Below are positions 1 through 12,400 of a stretch of DNA of 64,000 nt, piece by piece. The stretch comes from Marisa cornuarietis (lineage: Eukaryota; Mollusca; Gastropoda; Architaenioglossa; Ampullariidae), in contig SMMW01000622.1 in the NCBI GenBank assembly GCA_004794655.1, positions 6,571,501 to 6,635,500 of the forward strand, given 5' to 3'. The notes beneath the pieces are model-generated. The model saw only the letters and a program-made list of their open reading frames with translations. It had not been told where the DNA came from and made no database searches. The stretch's first letter is position 1. The number at the start of each line of letters is the position of its first letter. A program made the position numbers and the translations under genes.

Positions 1-69
1 TAGTGTTGCTCCATGCACAGGGGCTGGCCCTTCTCCATGTAACGGCAGCGTTCCAATGGTATTGCTCCA
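1..69 (-). CDS. ChAT: Choline acetyltransferase, internal exon (partial at window edge)
   Basis: ChAT transfers acetyl from acetyl-CoA to choline in the cytosol of cholinergic nerve endings. This exon begins after a TTTGTCTAG acceptor at about 70-80. One base (T69) completes a split serine codon, then 22 codons read GAIPLERCRYMEK followed by GQPLCMEQH, and TA of the next codon (Tyr or stop class; Tyr expected) falls at the edge. The GQPLCM-x-Q-x-Y block is highly conserved in ChAT and lies before the tunnel-forming, catalytic part of the enzyme. Phase agrees exactly with the exon at 4823-4876. The exon continues beyond position 1. Confidence is high because motif order, strand and splice phase all agree. 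Confidence 0.9.
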
Positions 70-152
70 CTAGACAAACAAATGGGAACACTTTCATGCA
101 CCCGGGTACACATGCAGTTAGGTACAGATAGGAGAAAAACAATCAGACATCC

Positions 153-154
<2 letters not shown>

Positions 155-208
<54 letters not shown>
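155..208. repeat. (AC)27 microsatellite
   Basis: Uninterrupted AC dinucleotide tract about 85 bases from the acceptor of the ChAT exon at 1-69. On the transcribed strand it is GT, lying upstream of the polypyrimidine tract. Length variation here could affect splicing of that exon, but this is speculative. Confidence 0.97.
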
Positions 209-210
<2 letters not shown>

Positions 211-3200
211 GCGCTCAAATAATAAAATAATTAATCGAATGTTTTGTTGAACATAGAACACCTTTTCGATTTTTTTAAACTCTATCCTGAAAATTCCACT
301 TTCCGTAGGCTTGAGCATTTACTATTGACCAGCAGCTGGTAGGCTATTTAAAACATAAATCCTCTCAAAATCGTTTTCATGCATTATGGAATGATCTACT
401 GCAATCAAGAACAGAATATTTTCTTTACAGAGCTACGTCAGGGTTGAGTTCATCTTGCAAGAACCACTCCCTCATCGAAGTTGAGAAAAGAATAACAGTT
501 GAATGACATAGAACACCAACAAAAGGCTAGGTAGGCTTCGGCGATAACAGTGGTTACTATGAGGGTGAATAGTCCCAATTCTCTTTTTTTTTGCAGGGGG
601 GGATCCAGTTCTTGTTAGCATCTCGAGACAAAAAGTCCAGTCAAGAAGACCTTTGCACGCTTCTTCGGCCCGCAGTGGTCTTTTGGCCAATTCCTTCGCA
701 ATGCCATTGATTGAATTACTGCGGTGCGTCCAGCAAGTTTTGACGCAATCAGTGGAGACAGAACTGTAATTTGCGGATGACACATGAAATCCGCGGCTCC
801 GTTTTAGCGCTTATCTCCCCGGAAATACAGTTAGCGTGCAGGAGCCGCAGAAAGCGACACTTTAAATATCCCCCCAAGCGCTTTCACTGCCTCGGACTCG
901 ATGCTTGATTCATGATGCCGGCCCGCAAATCAACGCTTGCTGCCGGTTCGCGTGACGCCAGGAACTAACGGGCAATGTCGCGGTTGCAAGAAAAACTGAA
1001 TGAAAAACTAGAGCTGGCCGTATTCCAGAACCGGACACCAGTCGGCAAATCAGCATCAATTATGTACAGGCGTCGGTAGTTTGATCGAATCAATCGTTTG
1101 TTCTAAACTAGTAAGCTATAGATTTTTTTCATTTTGAAAGATTTTTTTTCCAATTATTTCTAATTGTTTGATTAAGACAGCATAGTCCTCCTGAATGAAA
1201 GGTTTGTAGTCAGTATTTTTTCCTAATTTTTTGTTATCAGAAATGTGTACCAATGTTGAGGTCTAAGACGTTTGATGAAAAACTTCTCTTGAAAAAAGTT
1301 CCTGGTACTGGTTCAAGTGTTTAAAGTGCTATTTTCTTAAAGTTAATGCAGAACCTTGCCTTGGTTATGTACACAGCTCAACAAAACACAGTGCCTATCA
1401 AGGTCCTTCAGAGACATAACCCCACATTACTCCCACATTACTGTTTGTCTTTTCCTAAAAGGGATTTTGCAGCCGCACATTATGTAAAGGTCAACCTCAA
1501 ATAAAGGTATTTTGTACATAAATATTCACTATGGGATGATTAAGAAGCTTATCTGTGCGGTAGTAGAAAGGAGAAGTGTAAAATCTCTGGTAGTAGTGTG
1601 GACTATCCGGCTGCTGTCTGTGTTTCGCTGGCACCAGTGGTAATCGCTAATGCCATGGGGGTTAGGAGTAAAGATTGCTGTTCCCTGAGGAAGCTTACAA
1701 TGGTAACAAAATATGTGACAAGGTCATAACCGATGTCGCGGCTGCGCCATCGTGGAACCCATAATTCATCAGTGTGTTGTCAAACACCCCCAAAATTGAT
1801 CACGCCTCTCCACAAAATTGCCGAAAGTTTTGGATGGTCAGAGAAGTGGAAAACTTTTGATGAATGCTCGAGAATGTTTCCTCACAAAAGACGCTAGACC
1901 CGGCCAAATATGGCAGACCAGCAGGGGGGGAGTTTAGTTGAAAAGCTTTTGCCCCTCTCCCAGCTTTCTGCGAGAGATTGATCAAGGGGACAGTACTCCC
2001 TGGGATTCTCAGAAGGGGTATCATCAATATGCAATGAAATATATTTGTTCAATACAGCGCAGGAAATGAATGGTACGAAAAAAATCACGTGGAAGGAACA
2101 AACTCCACACAGCTCAATCTCTTTGAAGGAGGGAGGTCGTCTGCACAAGCCTTTCCCTCCTTACACCCACTCCTCATCAACAGCGGTGCTTTCATGGATG
2201 GCAGGCAAAAACTAGTCATGGAAGTGGGGGTGGGATGGGTAGGGTGACATTTTACTGCAGACACGCACGATGTGGATGGGTTTGTGGACCACTGGCGTGG
2301 AAGCAGCAGCGATTTGGGCGGCACCAGGCCCTGCATGACTCGCGCATCCCAGACGTCATCCCAGCACGGGACGAAAGTCACAAGACAAGAGCGGAAATGA
2401 AATATTGAGGCTCCCGTTCGGCCGTGTTATCTCCCCAAACATCATCATGACGACCGTTGATGAAAGCGTGGAGGAATCGGGGGGACAAGAAAAAGGGAGA
2501 AAACTTTCACACTCGTTGGAGAACGCTTCACGCCAGCTCTGCGATAAACTTTTATAGGAGGTGACCAGGAATAATTTTGCGTCGAAATAACGAATATTTT
2601 TCTTTTGCTCTGGTAATTATGGGCTTCATATTACTTTGCGCGTTTTTGTGAGGAAATGTTCCAGAAATTTCCTATGAAGTTCCAACGAAAATGTATCCCG
2701 ATACCCACATAACGAGCAACAAATATTTAATAAAGACCTGTCACAATATTATCATATCTGTGAGCTCTTTTGTAGATTAGTATCTGGACCGGCTAAAACA
2801 GGCTAGGCAACTCTTAAATATAACTAATGATATCATTTTGTTTAGGTGTTACTTTAAATGCAATCACTGTCAAATTATCCATTATTTCTACGCTTTAAAT
2901 AAATCTCTAAATTTGCAATGCAGCGGAATTGGTTGAAGGTCGCTTACTCATGGAAAAGACCTAAAGGAAACACAAATCAATGTAGATACGCATTGAGATC
3001 ACTGCACTGGTCAAAGGAAAACCCTCATGACGTGTATGCATCTTCAAACCAGTCCAAAAACGACTGTCGTTATGTATGCACTGGCCCAAGAATTTTTTTT
3101 ATGTCAGATTCTTACTTTTCTCGCATGTCCCGATTTTGTCTCGTTTCCAAACGGCTTATTTGTATCGCAGCGTGACTTCCGGGCGAGGCGCCGCGCGTGG

Positions 3201-4159
3201 GCCCACATTTGTTTCATTATGTTTTCCTCCCGTCCTGCAGGGCTTGCTGTTCTAGCACTCGAGAGGGCCGTGAGGTTAATAAAGATTGGGTGATGATGTG
3301 AGGCCGCATCGACAGGAAATGTAAAAAGAATATGATGGGGAGATTACTCTCATGGCACGCAGGCAGGAAAATGCATCGTCACTCCTTTGAACAGAGGCGT
3401 TGGCAGCGCTGTATGATGGTGATGAGGTTGGGTGTTTGTTACGGTTGGGAAAGCTGGTGCCAGAAGTGTTTCTGGCCTTCGGCGATGTCCTCAACCATTG
3501 CTATTTTCTCCATACAAGACGTGATAACGTAGGGTGGCACCTCACTTTGAACCTCCCCCCCCCCCAAGTCTCGAGCTCTTTAAGACAGCCTTTGGTTCGA
3601 CAAGGGTGTAGTGCAGCTTTTAGAACTAAAATCTCAGATTGTCCGAAAATCTTGTTTTGCTCACCATCTCCATCAAATGCTGCCAATTATCTTCCAGTTA
3701 AAATATTGTCTGAGATTGATTTCGCTCTGCTTAATGTTTCTTCACATTTGTGTTTTTTTATGCTTTGTCTATCAAGTGAACGTGCTGGAGATATATAGAA
3801 TACCTAGAGCTGAGACATAGTTTTAACCTGACAAAATTATGTGCATACGACGAAAAAGGGCGGTTTATCGGCGTTTGTGGTCGGCTGTGAACGTTAGAAA
3901 TACGTGACAAGCTTTAATGAGATAAATCACAATTCATGATTTTGAATTGTTTTCCTCTCAGTCACTTTCTTTTAAATGAATTTTTTCTTTGTTGACCTTT
4001 TCTATTTAGTGACCACCAATCACCGTCACAAAATGCGGTTTATTCACCTGATATCTCATGCAATGGACTGACACATTATTTAAAATGACAATGAAAATAA
4101 ATGGTAAAAGATATCTAAAACAAAACTTTGTCTTAAATGAAAGCCATTTGATATACAAC

Positions 4160-4182
4160 TTATTATTATTATTATTATTATT
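4160..4182. repeat. (ATT)n microsatellite
   Basis: About seven TTA/ATT units in the ChAT intron. Confidence 0.9.
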
Positions 4183-4822
4183 CCTTTTCTTAATATCAAC
4201 AAAGCAAAAATAAACTGAGACCCTGCTAAAATTAAATGGCACTGAAAACTGTAGAAAGATGTTGTTATTGATGTTGATGGAGACTGTCATTTAAATTAAG
4301 TTCGACCCAGCGTTAGGTGAAAGGCAAACATTTCAGAAAAACGCTTGTCTTTAACAATGAAGTTTCGATTTAAACACGAAACACCTTGTTTTATTATTAT
4401 ATTTTGCCTTCCTCACGCTCCATTTTAGTGGTAACTAGACACGAGTTATAAGAGGAAAGCACAACGAAGATCAGAGGTGACGCTACAGGAAAAAAGCGGA
4501 CGAGAAATGTAACAAGTTTGCGGGGGATCATAAAAGGTGATACACTTACTCAACTTCAAGAGGTAGTATGTAAAGTTCTTTGTTAGAAAGCAGATGTGGG
4601 TGTAAATGTTAAACATTGAAGAATAATAGTGAGAATTGTGTCTATAATAGTCTAACCATGCATGCACGTGTCTGTGTGGGGGGGATGGAGGTGTTAGGAT
4701 CGTGTTCATTTTTCTGATGGCCACAAGAAAGTGGAAGATGATGATTCCATATTGTTTTAAAGTTTGTACGGATGTCAATAACTGCACCTCCACTGACAAG
4801 CCAAAAAAACAGCAGCAAGTAC

Positions 4823-4876
4823 CTGTCAACCATGAGCTTGTAATCCAATATTCCACATACAAATCTGGCTGCATAG
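4823..4876 (-). CDS. ChAT: Choline acetyltransferase, 54-bp internal exon
   Basis: A good acceptor (TTTGTATTTTTCAG) precedes base 4876 on the minus strand and an AG|GTACTT donor follows base 4823. One base completes the codon begun in the previous exon; 17 codons read YAARFVCGILDYKLMVD; two bases (AG) begin the next codon. This corresponds to the segment of vertebrate ChAT reading FAASLISGVLSYKALLD, one helix of the N-terminal domain. The next exon follows in phase, giving ...LMVD-S-GAIPL. The exon is very short but its composition, flanks and phase leave little doubt. A longer open frame over this region (4446-5021) is in another frame and is not the gene. Confidence 0.92.
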
Positions 4877-5507
4877 CTGAAAAATACAAAAAATCAAAGC
4901 GGGTTATTTCGCGAGAGTAATGCTTAGTATTACTTTTCAGAACCGCAACCAAAGAAGAATGTGGCTGTCGATAAATGAGGCATAAGAGTGAGAGGATCAG
5001 AAGAGGAAAGAAAAGGACCATGAAGAAAATCAGGGGAAAGAAATCAGAAGACGGATGGATGAAGTGGTAACCTATTTAAAGAGTTAGAACCTTCATTTAC
5101 ATTAGTCTAAAGCTTGGCATGCCGTAGAGGCATGATAAGGGTAGAAGGCAGTCAATGGTAAACAAATAAACCTAGTAAGGATCAAAAGTGTTGCTTTCTG
5201 CAATTATAAATCAAAAGTCCATTACAAACATTTTCTAGAAAATTGGCGCGATTTTAAAAAAACGTTGAGAATATTGATGTCAGCTTATTCTGGCTTAAAA
5301 TTTTTTTAATTTGTCTTATAAAGCTATTCCTTATTTTCTTTCGACGGCTACCCTTTCCACACATCTTCTCTACTACCCCCATGGGACTTTCTCGGGACAG
5401 ATTTATTATCAACTCGGTACCAGAGGCCCAGTCGCAGTCCTCATGCCTTTAGCAGCGACGATCCTTTGGCTGCTAGACCCTGATGACTTTTACTTGATTC
5501 TGGTGTT

Positions 5508-5800
5508 AAGCCTTCCTTATGTATATTTTGTTCTCACCTTAAAATAATTTTAAGAACTTACATTTATGCACCTTTTACATCTTTAAAAAAATTAAGAAAA
5601 AATGTTTTGAGACTCTGTCGTACAAGACTTCACAAATCCTCGAAAAATTATAGTGCTAAGCTTTCCTTTGTTCTTACTTTAAAATTTCTTTAAGAGCTAT
5701 TCTAAGCTCCCTATATATCTTAAAAATAGCATAGAAAAAGATAAATGTTTTGATACTCTTTCACACGAGACTTGAAAACAAACCACTTGTAAATAGTAAA
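5508..5800. repeat. Degenerate tandem duplication, unit about 145 bp
   Basis: Two diverged copies share blocks in the same order: TTAAG.CTT.CCTT, then TTGTTCT.ACTTAAAAT, TTTAAGA.CT, AAATGTTTTGA.ACTCT, and ACAAGACTT/ACGAGACTT. The first copy starts near 5508 and the second near 5653. Diverged, so the duplication is old. Confidence 0.6.
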
Positions 5801-6117
5801 CGAATTTTTGAATGTACTAATTAGACTCGATGTTACTCCACCAAACCGAAATATCTGTACCTTAAAAATAAATAATTTTGAACTAAAATTTAAAATATTA
5901 GATTAAAATTTTAAAAATCTCTAAAATCAGGAACTGGCTTAAGAATGCCCTCAGATTTATAAATTGGTAGCTGTGATTTTGTTAAAATATCACGTGACTG
6001 CCACGTTCTTGCCGAGTGTGGCCTTGACACATCACGAAGCCATAAGAGAAAGGGTCAAGGTCAGCACCCATCGTTAACTGCAAACACTACGATATGCAGA
6101 TGTCCCTCTTATCAATC

Positions 6118-6215
6118 ACTAGTGGGACGAGGACCTGCAGACAGAAGCTCCACTAATCCGTCACTGGTGGGACTACGACCTGCAGAAGCCCCCGCTAATA
6201 TATCAGTAGTGGCGA
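6118..6215. repeat. Degenerate 46-bp tandem repeat
   Basis: The block CACT-A/G-GTGGGACxAxGACCTGCAG occurs at about 6117 and again at about 6163, with a weaker third copy (AGTAGTGGCGACTGC) near 6205. Confidence 0.55.
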
Positions 6216-7465
6216 CTGCTGCGAGCCCAATGAGTAAACGAGAACTCTGTCAGAGCAGAAGCTGTCCGATTACCGGCCTTGCTGCTCAGTCATGCCAGGC
6301 TGGTCTGACGGGTCTTGCCGGGGCCAGATATTGCACTGCGTTTTTGCCTTATCTGTCATGGCGCTACGGTATCGAGTTTTAGGCAATGCCATACTGGACA
6401 GAGAGGTGGTTAAATACTCGTGTTCTATACCGTGTTGTTTCCTTTTCTTCTGGTTCCAACAAATACATGTTTGCAATTAGTTTCAACGATTGAACAAATT
6501 TTATAGATTTCATTCTATTTGGAGGTTTTTCTTTCTTTAGATTATTTATGTATATATTGGTTTAGAAAAGGGAACAAACAAATGAATGTGTTATTATATT
6601 TTGTTTTACTGGTTTAGGCATGGTTGTAACATAAAAATGTGAATATACTTTGGAAGCACTTTCGTATTGTCACACTTGGGTAATAACATCTTATTAACTC
6701 ACAGGGGCCGCGGACTCATCGACTAAGTCGGCGTATTACTCTTAATCAACGTTTTCAAAGTTAACCACAAAACTACAACTGTCGTTTACCACCTCCCCAA
6801 ATTGTACATCAAAAGCTTTGACATTAAGAGCAGCAAACTGTCGGTTGGTAGGACTGACACCTAGATATTCAAGCTCGCAAACACCAGAAAGGTTATAACA
6901 AACACAGTAAGCAGACATTACAAAACGTAAAAGTAAAAAAAAATATTTAAAAAAACCAGCAATGAAAATAAGAATGCAGGCAATAAGGAATAAGAAACAA
7001 AGAACAAGCAAAGGCCCAAAGGATGAAAGACAGAAAGGGAAAGGAAATGAAAATTGGCTGAAAAAGGCAACGGCCACGAGAACTCCACTGGATGCAAGCT
7101 TTAATGACCAAGGAAAAGGGGAAGTCTATCATTCATCTTACGGTGAGGGCTGACAGGAAGCTCGTAAATGAAAAAAAAGCAGAGAACACCACGAGGAAAA
7201 AAGCAAACTAAAGAAATAGTTTAGAAAAACAAAAGTTTAAATAAACTTATGTAATTTGTGAGGTTATAAGGTTTCCACACTTAAGCCTTAATATAAAACC
7301 TTTTCTTTCAGCGATCACTCAAGAACTACGAAAGAACACAAACTTCTCCCAGAGGTCTCAGACTTATCAGTCGCTGTTACGACTTTGTGAATTGTCTTAC
7401 CAACAATATGCTACAGCAAACAGCTTCAAATGCTCCCAGAGAGAAGGTAAAGCATAGAGTTGTAG

Positions 7466-7474
7466 GCTTGCCTT
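7466..7474 (-). other. Non-canonical GC splice donor (AAG|GCAAGC)
   Basis: The ChAT exon at 7472-7590 can only join the next exon in phase at AAG|GCAAGC (intron starts at 7471). Apart from the C at position +2 this closely matches the U1-pairing consensus, as known GC-AG introns do. Reading on to the nearest good GT donor (GTAAGA at 7394-7400) crosses an in-frame TGA. The junction makes ...QQQL-S-YAARF. Confidence 0.75.
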
Positions 7475-7590
7475 AGCTGCTGTTGGACGCTGGAGAACTG
7501 CTGCTTTGGGAAGATCATACCCGGGTTAGAGTTTATGGGAAGAGGTAAGCGGATCTTCAGGTACATGTCATCAAGCCACCAGTCATACAC
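7472..7590 (-). CDS. ChAT: Choline acetyltransferase, 119-bp internal exon
   Basis: The acceptor TTCTTTTCAG ends at 7591 on the minus strand. The exon starts in phase 0 with VYDWWLDDMYLKIRLPLPIN and continues SNPGMIFPKQQFSSVQQQL, then AG of a split codon (39 codons plus two bases). The W-x-x-x-W-L-x-D-M-Y-L and LP(L/V)PxNSxPxxIF blocks are diagnostic of the carnitine/choline acyltransferase family; vertebrate ChAT has [20 protein letters not shown] here. Joined to the preceding exon the sequence reads ...DSDNW-VYDWW. The downstream boundary needs a GC donor. The family call is very safe. ChAT, and not a carnitine acyltransferase, is favoured by the linkage to VAChT. Confidence 0.95.
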
Positions 7591-7869
7591 CTGAAAAGAA
7601 ATAGAGGAAAACGATCTCGTTAATTCCCTCTAATGCTGTAGCTACTTACACTTCTCGTAAACTAAAAGGTGCCATAGACTAAATTAGATCAAACTATGAA
7701 ACACAGAACTCGTTCTTTGCATATGTATCAAATGTATTAGTTTGGTTTACCAGACTTGCTTTATTATACTGCGACATATTTTGCCTACTTTCCAATTACC
7801 TTTTGTTCATTTTCTTTATTTGTTCCATCATATTTTTTGTTACTTTCAATGATAATATGTCTTTTTTCA

Positions 7870-7914
7870 TCACCACCACCACCACCACCACCACCAATAA
7901 TAATAATAATAATA
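7870..7914. repeat. (CAC)9 followed by (AAT)6 microsatellite
   Basis: Two adjoining trinucleotide tracts; open frames crossing them are repeat artefacts. Confidence 0.95.
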
Positions 7915-8493
7915 CAATAACTCTTCGAAAATATATTGTTGCATATACCAGTAATTTTCAGAAAGGAAAACAAAACAGAAAAAATAAATCAATTCAACAA
8001 CAAAGAATTCCTCTTGGCATGTCATCAGCTCTTCAATTACAATAACAATAAAGAAAATACAGCCTTGGCCTTCAACCTTTGCTGAAAAGATGCACTAAAT
8101 GTGTAATTGCATTAGATGATGCACGATCAGATGCAATCACGGCGCTCAGTTTGTACCAGTGTTTAAAGCTTGACTGGTCCGTTTCAGGGTCTGGCGGTGA
8201 CGACAGTAACAGGGGAAGTAATTGATTTATCTGCCACTTGGCATCAGTTCTAACCGAGTTTTACGATAACAAAGAACATCGTTAGTGGTTCTCTGCTGCC
8301 CGCAAACATTAGCCACGATTGTGCTTGAGAAACAACAAGGGTTAATTTTCCCCAAAGATAATTTTTGGATGCAAGGAAGAAAATAACAGACCAGACGCAC
8401 ATCTATAGTTTTCTTTAACTGCAAAGCTCTCATAGCAGTGCGCCTCGAGGGTGCTAGCTAGACAAGACGTGTTTTTCTCTGCTTACATAGGAA

Positions 8494-9205
8494 TGTTGGA
8501 TGCGAACATTTTGTTTATTTTCACGCAAACCAGTAATCTAATATGGGCTTGCTTCACACTCATGTAGTTCACTTATTTTGATAGAGTTATCGTTTAAGTG
8601 TTTTGGATCAATCTTTTCCCTCCGAACCTTTCATTTTTAAGTGTTGGTCCTTTTTATGCACTTTTCTTTTGATTCAGCCTTTTCACATTCTTATTCTCCG
8701 TACTCCACCACTGAGATTTCTTGTTTATCGGGAATTGTTCTTAAAGGTAATGATAAATCTAACGAGGAATTGTATTTATACACTGTAACACCTATTAACA
8801 CCACATTACACGCTACTGTACTTCATAATTTGTCTAGATGTATTTTATTGTTGGATGCGAACATTTTGTTTATTTTCACGCAAACCAGTAATCTAATATG
8901 GGCTTGCTTCACACTCATGTAGTTCACTTATTTTGATAGAGTTATCGTTTAAGTGTTTTGGATCAATCTTTTCCCTCCGAACCTTTCATTTTTAAGTGTT
9001 GGTCCTTTTTATGCACTTTTCTTTTGATTCAGCCTTTTCACATTCTTATTCTCCGTACTCCACCACTGAGATTTCTTGTTTATCGGGAATTGTTCTTAAA
9101 GGTAATGATAAATCTAACGAGGAATTGTATTTATACACTGTAACACCTATTAACACCACATTACACGCTACTGTACTTCATAATTTGTCTAGATGTATTT
9201 TATTG
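8494..9205. repeat. 355-bp direct tandem duplication, apparently identical copies
   Basis: The unit starting TGTTGGATGCGAACATTTTG at 8494 recurs at 8849. The copies match to 8850 and 9205 without a difference that I can see, including the same open frames at 8603 and 8958. There is no coding likeness. The identity implies a recent duplication, or an assembly artefact. Confidence 0.95.
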
Positions 9206-9301
9206 CCGTTCTTTTTACTTTGAATGCCCATCTAATTCCTTCCCCCCTGTGACGAAGTGTACACTTCATTATAGCTTCTGTTCGGCATACGCAGTGCTTA
9301 C

Positions 9302-9496
9302 CCAGTTGTCCGAGTCTGCCTGTCTCTGAAGAAGATAGTTTTGTAGAACCTCGCCCGCTCCGCCCTTTCGTAGAAGCTCGTCAACGTTTTGCCGCGTATT
9401 CTCCAGCTCCTGGGTACCGACGACCGGGGTCAGCAAGGTCAGGTACTTCTCCAGAGTGGCACTCAGCTCTGGCACTGGCAATTTCGGCAATGACTT
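9302..9496 (-). CDS. ChAT: Choline acetyltransferase, N-terminal coding exon (65 codons)
   Basis: The acceptor CTGTATTGGCTGTCCTGCAG ends at 9497 on the minus strand and a TGG|GTAAGC donor follows 9302. Both ends are in phase 0. The exon reads KSLPKLPVPELSATLEKYLT, then a helical stretch with QELENTRQNVDELLRK, GGAGEVLQNYLLQRQ and DSDNW. LPKLPVPELSATLEKY fits the acyltransferase family signature 1 (LPxLPVPxLxxTLxxY). The helix ending LLERQxxxxNW is also typical of ChAT. The open frame runs on upstream to 9568, but the strong acceptor and the point where family likeness begins favour splicing from an upstream exon carrying the start codon. Candidates are at 27051-27104 and 62664-62732. Confidence 0.95.
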
Positions 9497-12400
9497 CTGC
9501 AGGACAGCCAATACAGAGAGATCAAGCGCAATGGGAATCTTTGAGATTTGAGGTTTCATGCAGACCACGCTGCAATTCGCTAATCACTTCTTGGTTATCT
9601 GAAGAAGGATTTCAAGAATACTCTCCGACACCAGCTAACTATGATAGTGGATACACCTCCTCTGTCCAGCTGCCGCGTAAAGGCGCGCTTTCCACTAAGA
9701 AAATATTCTCTGACCGGGAAGATAAGTCTTCTCTGGCTAAAATGGTACTGCCTGACAACAAAACCCATCCTGAGACTACAAAGTGTCAATCTAGAACTTA
9801 ATATTTCTGTGCATGATGGTGACCACAGTAATATTATTTTGACTACAAAGATAACCAAACTATTTTTTTTTAAAGATGTCTTCTTGCACTGAATATACTT
9901 ATCAAGATGTGGATTACATCCTACATTTTTTTTAAAGATGTGTAAAAATATAAAAAAATAACTTAAAAAGGCGGTAATGTCGCCAAGGATTCTTGTAAAA
10001 TATTTTAGAATGTGGGCATACGAGTCTTTAATCTTCTAAAAAAAAATTCTTAACACTTAAAGAAGAGGTAGCGGCCAGAAGACACTAAATACCAATTAGT
10101 CGATCACACATCTGGAACCAGAAGGACTGCAGCCAAGCACAGGAGTCGAAGAAGCCTGTGTCAAAGTCTACAGGAAAACTCTTTTAACATCCTTAGTTCG
10201 CAGGCCACTTTTGGCAGCCTTGGGCCGTTGTTTCGATTTCCTGCCAGGAAGGCCACAAATTTTCTCCGTCTTCCCTCGTCCCCATCGTCGGGGCGGAAGC
10301 AAACCGGGAAGAACAAACAAAGAAGCAGACGTCAGGGCTGTGTTCCTCCTGAAGTGAGAATGTTTGAATACAACGCGGGATTTGCGGAAGATGGATTACA
10401 ACCGTCGGAAGCATTAGCAGAAATAAACAACCCTGCACTGATCAGCATCCTTGTTCCTTCATCGAAGTCGAGAACATCAAACATTCGTTAAGATTAAGGA
10501 CAAATAGAGGTTAAACTTCATGATATTAAATGGTAGACAGTTAAAAAATGTTTGTTAGCAAACTAATGAAGTATACTTACTAGACAAACTGCTTAAGGTG
10601 CTCTAAACATAAATTAAAATTATATGAACCACCTGAAAATTAGGTATTTGATCCGTGCAGACACTTCTTTCTAGAAAAAAATATTTTTTTAAACAGTAAT
10701 GTAAATGTGTTTGCAGAACTGTCTTTGTGGTTCCATAATTTTTTCTTAAATTGGTTCCCATCTTATAATGTATTGAGTTTCTAATAATTAACACTTTAAA
10801 GTAAAACTTGCACTTTCATGATAAATTCCTAATATACGACGTGACTTTTGCTTAAGAAATTATTGTTAATCAAAGTTGATTATAGAAATATGACATATTC
10901 CTGTCAAAAGAGATGCATTCTAAGACTCGGTTTCTTCATCTCTTTAATCAAAGCCACCGAGAAAAGAAAGATCCATAAGAAAATCGAGAACAGCTTGAAA
11001 GCGAACCAATCCCTGGTTTCACCCCATACGCAAGGTCCTGAACTCACCACGTGTCACACATTGAGCCGCACGTGCAAGCTCTGCATCTGCGTATTAGCCA
11101 AATCACGAAGAAAGCTTCGACATCATACAAGCCTCATGGCTGTTACGACAGTCGATAGTTAGGCGGCATAGCGCCAACTTTTTGTCTGGCGCCATACAAG
11201 GCCCGTTAGTTTATGCCCCGAAATCACGTCATACGGCCTATGCTAGCCGCTTCTCAGCCGCCTGATTATGTTCTTCTCAATGCCACGCCGACTAGACTTT
11301 CTCCCAGACCTCAAGGAACTAATCGATGTGGTTGTAGTTGATTGTGCGAGTGCAACAGGGTGCAGTTCTCGTGAGAAATCACTCCCAGGAAAATTTGCCA
11401 CACAACCTTTTTTGTTTTTTTTCTCTCTGTTTCTCTTTCTCTCACGTTTTCTCTGTTCCTAGCTTGTTTTACGAGTCTTTAAAACAAATGAAACACACCT
11501 TATAGTTTTAAAAACAAATGGGGATTTTTTTTAGATGGTCAAGCGTTACACATCTTTTCAATGCAGTAATTAGGACTTCACAGATCTTCACAACGGTGAA
11601 ACGACATCAAGTAAACCTATGAAAGATACGAATAGAAGTCTTAGGTCGAATCAGTCGGAAGATTTTCTCCGACAAAAAGAAAAACAGTCGTACTATTAAA
11701 AGAATCCTATTTAAAACACACATTTAAAGTACACCGCCAAAAAAATACAATTTTGCAGAAATAACTGTGTGAAGGCTGAGCACCAGGTCAATTAGAGGCC
11801 AATCGTGTGAGGACATGTTGTTCTTTGAAAAGCTCAGCCTCTCTTTTCAATCAGAATTATGGAGTTCAAAAAGCACAAAAAACTTACACTTTGACTTTCA
11901 GCACTAAGGGAGGGTTCCCACTTAACTGGAGTTGCAGCGTGCTCGATTACGTCCAGCGAAACTTGATCAAACAAAGCGGGAGCTTTCAGGAAAACCCTCA
12001 TCGGGTATTGATCTTTTAAGACTAACATTTGCTCATTTTGAGCAACTCAACGCTGCTCGCTGGAGGCTGTTCGCGCTACACAGGAAGTATGTCGAGAGAA
12101 AACAAGAGGAAAAGTGATGTGCTTCTAGCAAAATTCCAGAGAAAAATGTCCTGAAATTTTTACGCCAAAGATACATTTTGGGCACAGTGTCTTAGAGACA
12201 CTTCATACTCAAGGCGCTTTTAAAAATACTTTCACATTTTTTTCTTCGTGCGATTTCAACCTCTCTCTTCTTTTGAAATGTCCGAAAATGATATGCAATA
12301 TAATTACAGTTTCATTTAGATCGCAGAACCCGTTGCCCCCTTTTTTTTCTTGGCAGAGCACTCAAGTTACATGAATCTTCGCAATCTAGTTTGCCTCGGA

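Larger units (their letters stand above)
70..4822 (-). other. ChAT intron (4.75 kb)
   Basis: The stretch runs from a GTACTT donor at 4822 to the CTAG acceptor at 70-71 on the minus strand. It holds an AC microsatellite (155-208) and an ATT run (4160-4182). Open frames at 1800-2381 and 3276-3798 lack recognisable domains and are probably chance. Confidence 0.8.
4877..7471 (-). other. ChAT intron with a GC-AG boundary (2.6 kb)
   Basis: The donor is AAG|GCAAGC and the acceptor TTTTTCAG. The intron contains a degenerate tandem duplication (5508-5800), a short 46-bp degenerate repeat (6118-6215) and A-rich stretches. No gene is seen in it. Confidence 0.75.
7591..9301 (-). other. ChAT intron (1.7 kb)
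   Basis: Runs from the GTAAGC donor at 9301 to the TTTTCAG acceptor at 7591. It contains CAC and AAT microsatellites (7870-7914) and most of its right half is an almost exact 355-bp tandem duplication (8494-9205). Confidence 0.85.

Noticed and set aside
4446..5021. 191-codon minus-strand open frame
   Set aside because: It overlaps the ChAT exon 4823-4876 in a different frame, has no domain, and the conserved residues lie in the spliced frame.
7394..7400. GTAAGA as the donor of the 7472-7590 ChAT exon
   Set aside because: The reading frame meets a TGA before reaching it and the phase would not fit the next exon.
9497..9568. Extension of the first sure ChAT exon upstream to the Met at 9568
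   Set aside because: A strong acceptor at 9497 coincides with the start of family likeness. The extra residues look like translated polypyrimidine tract.
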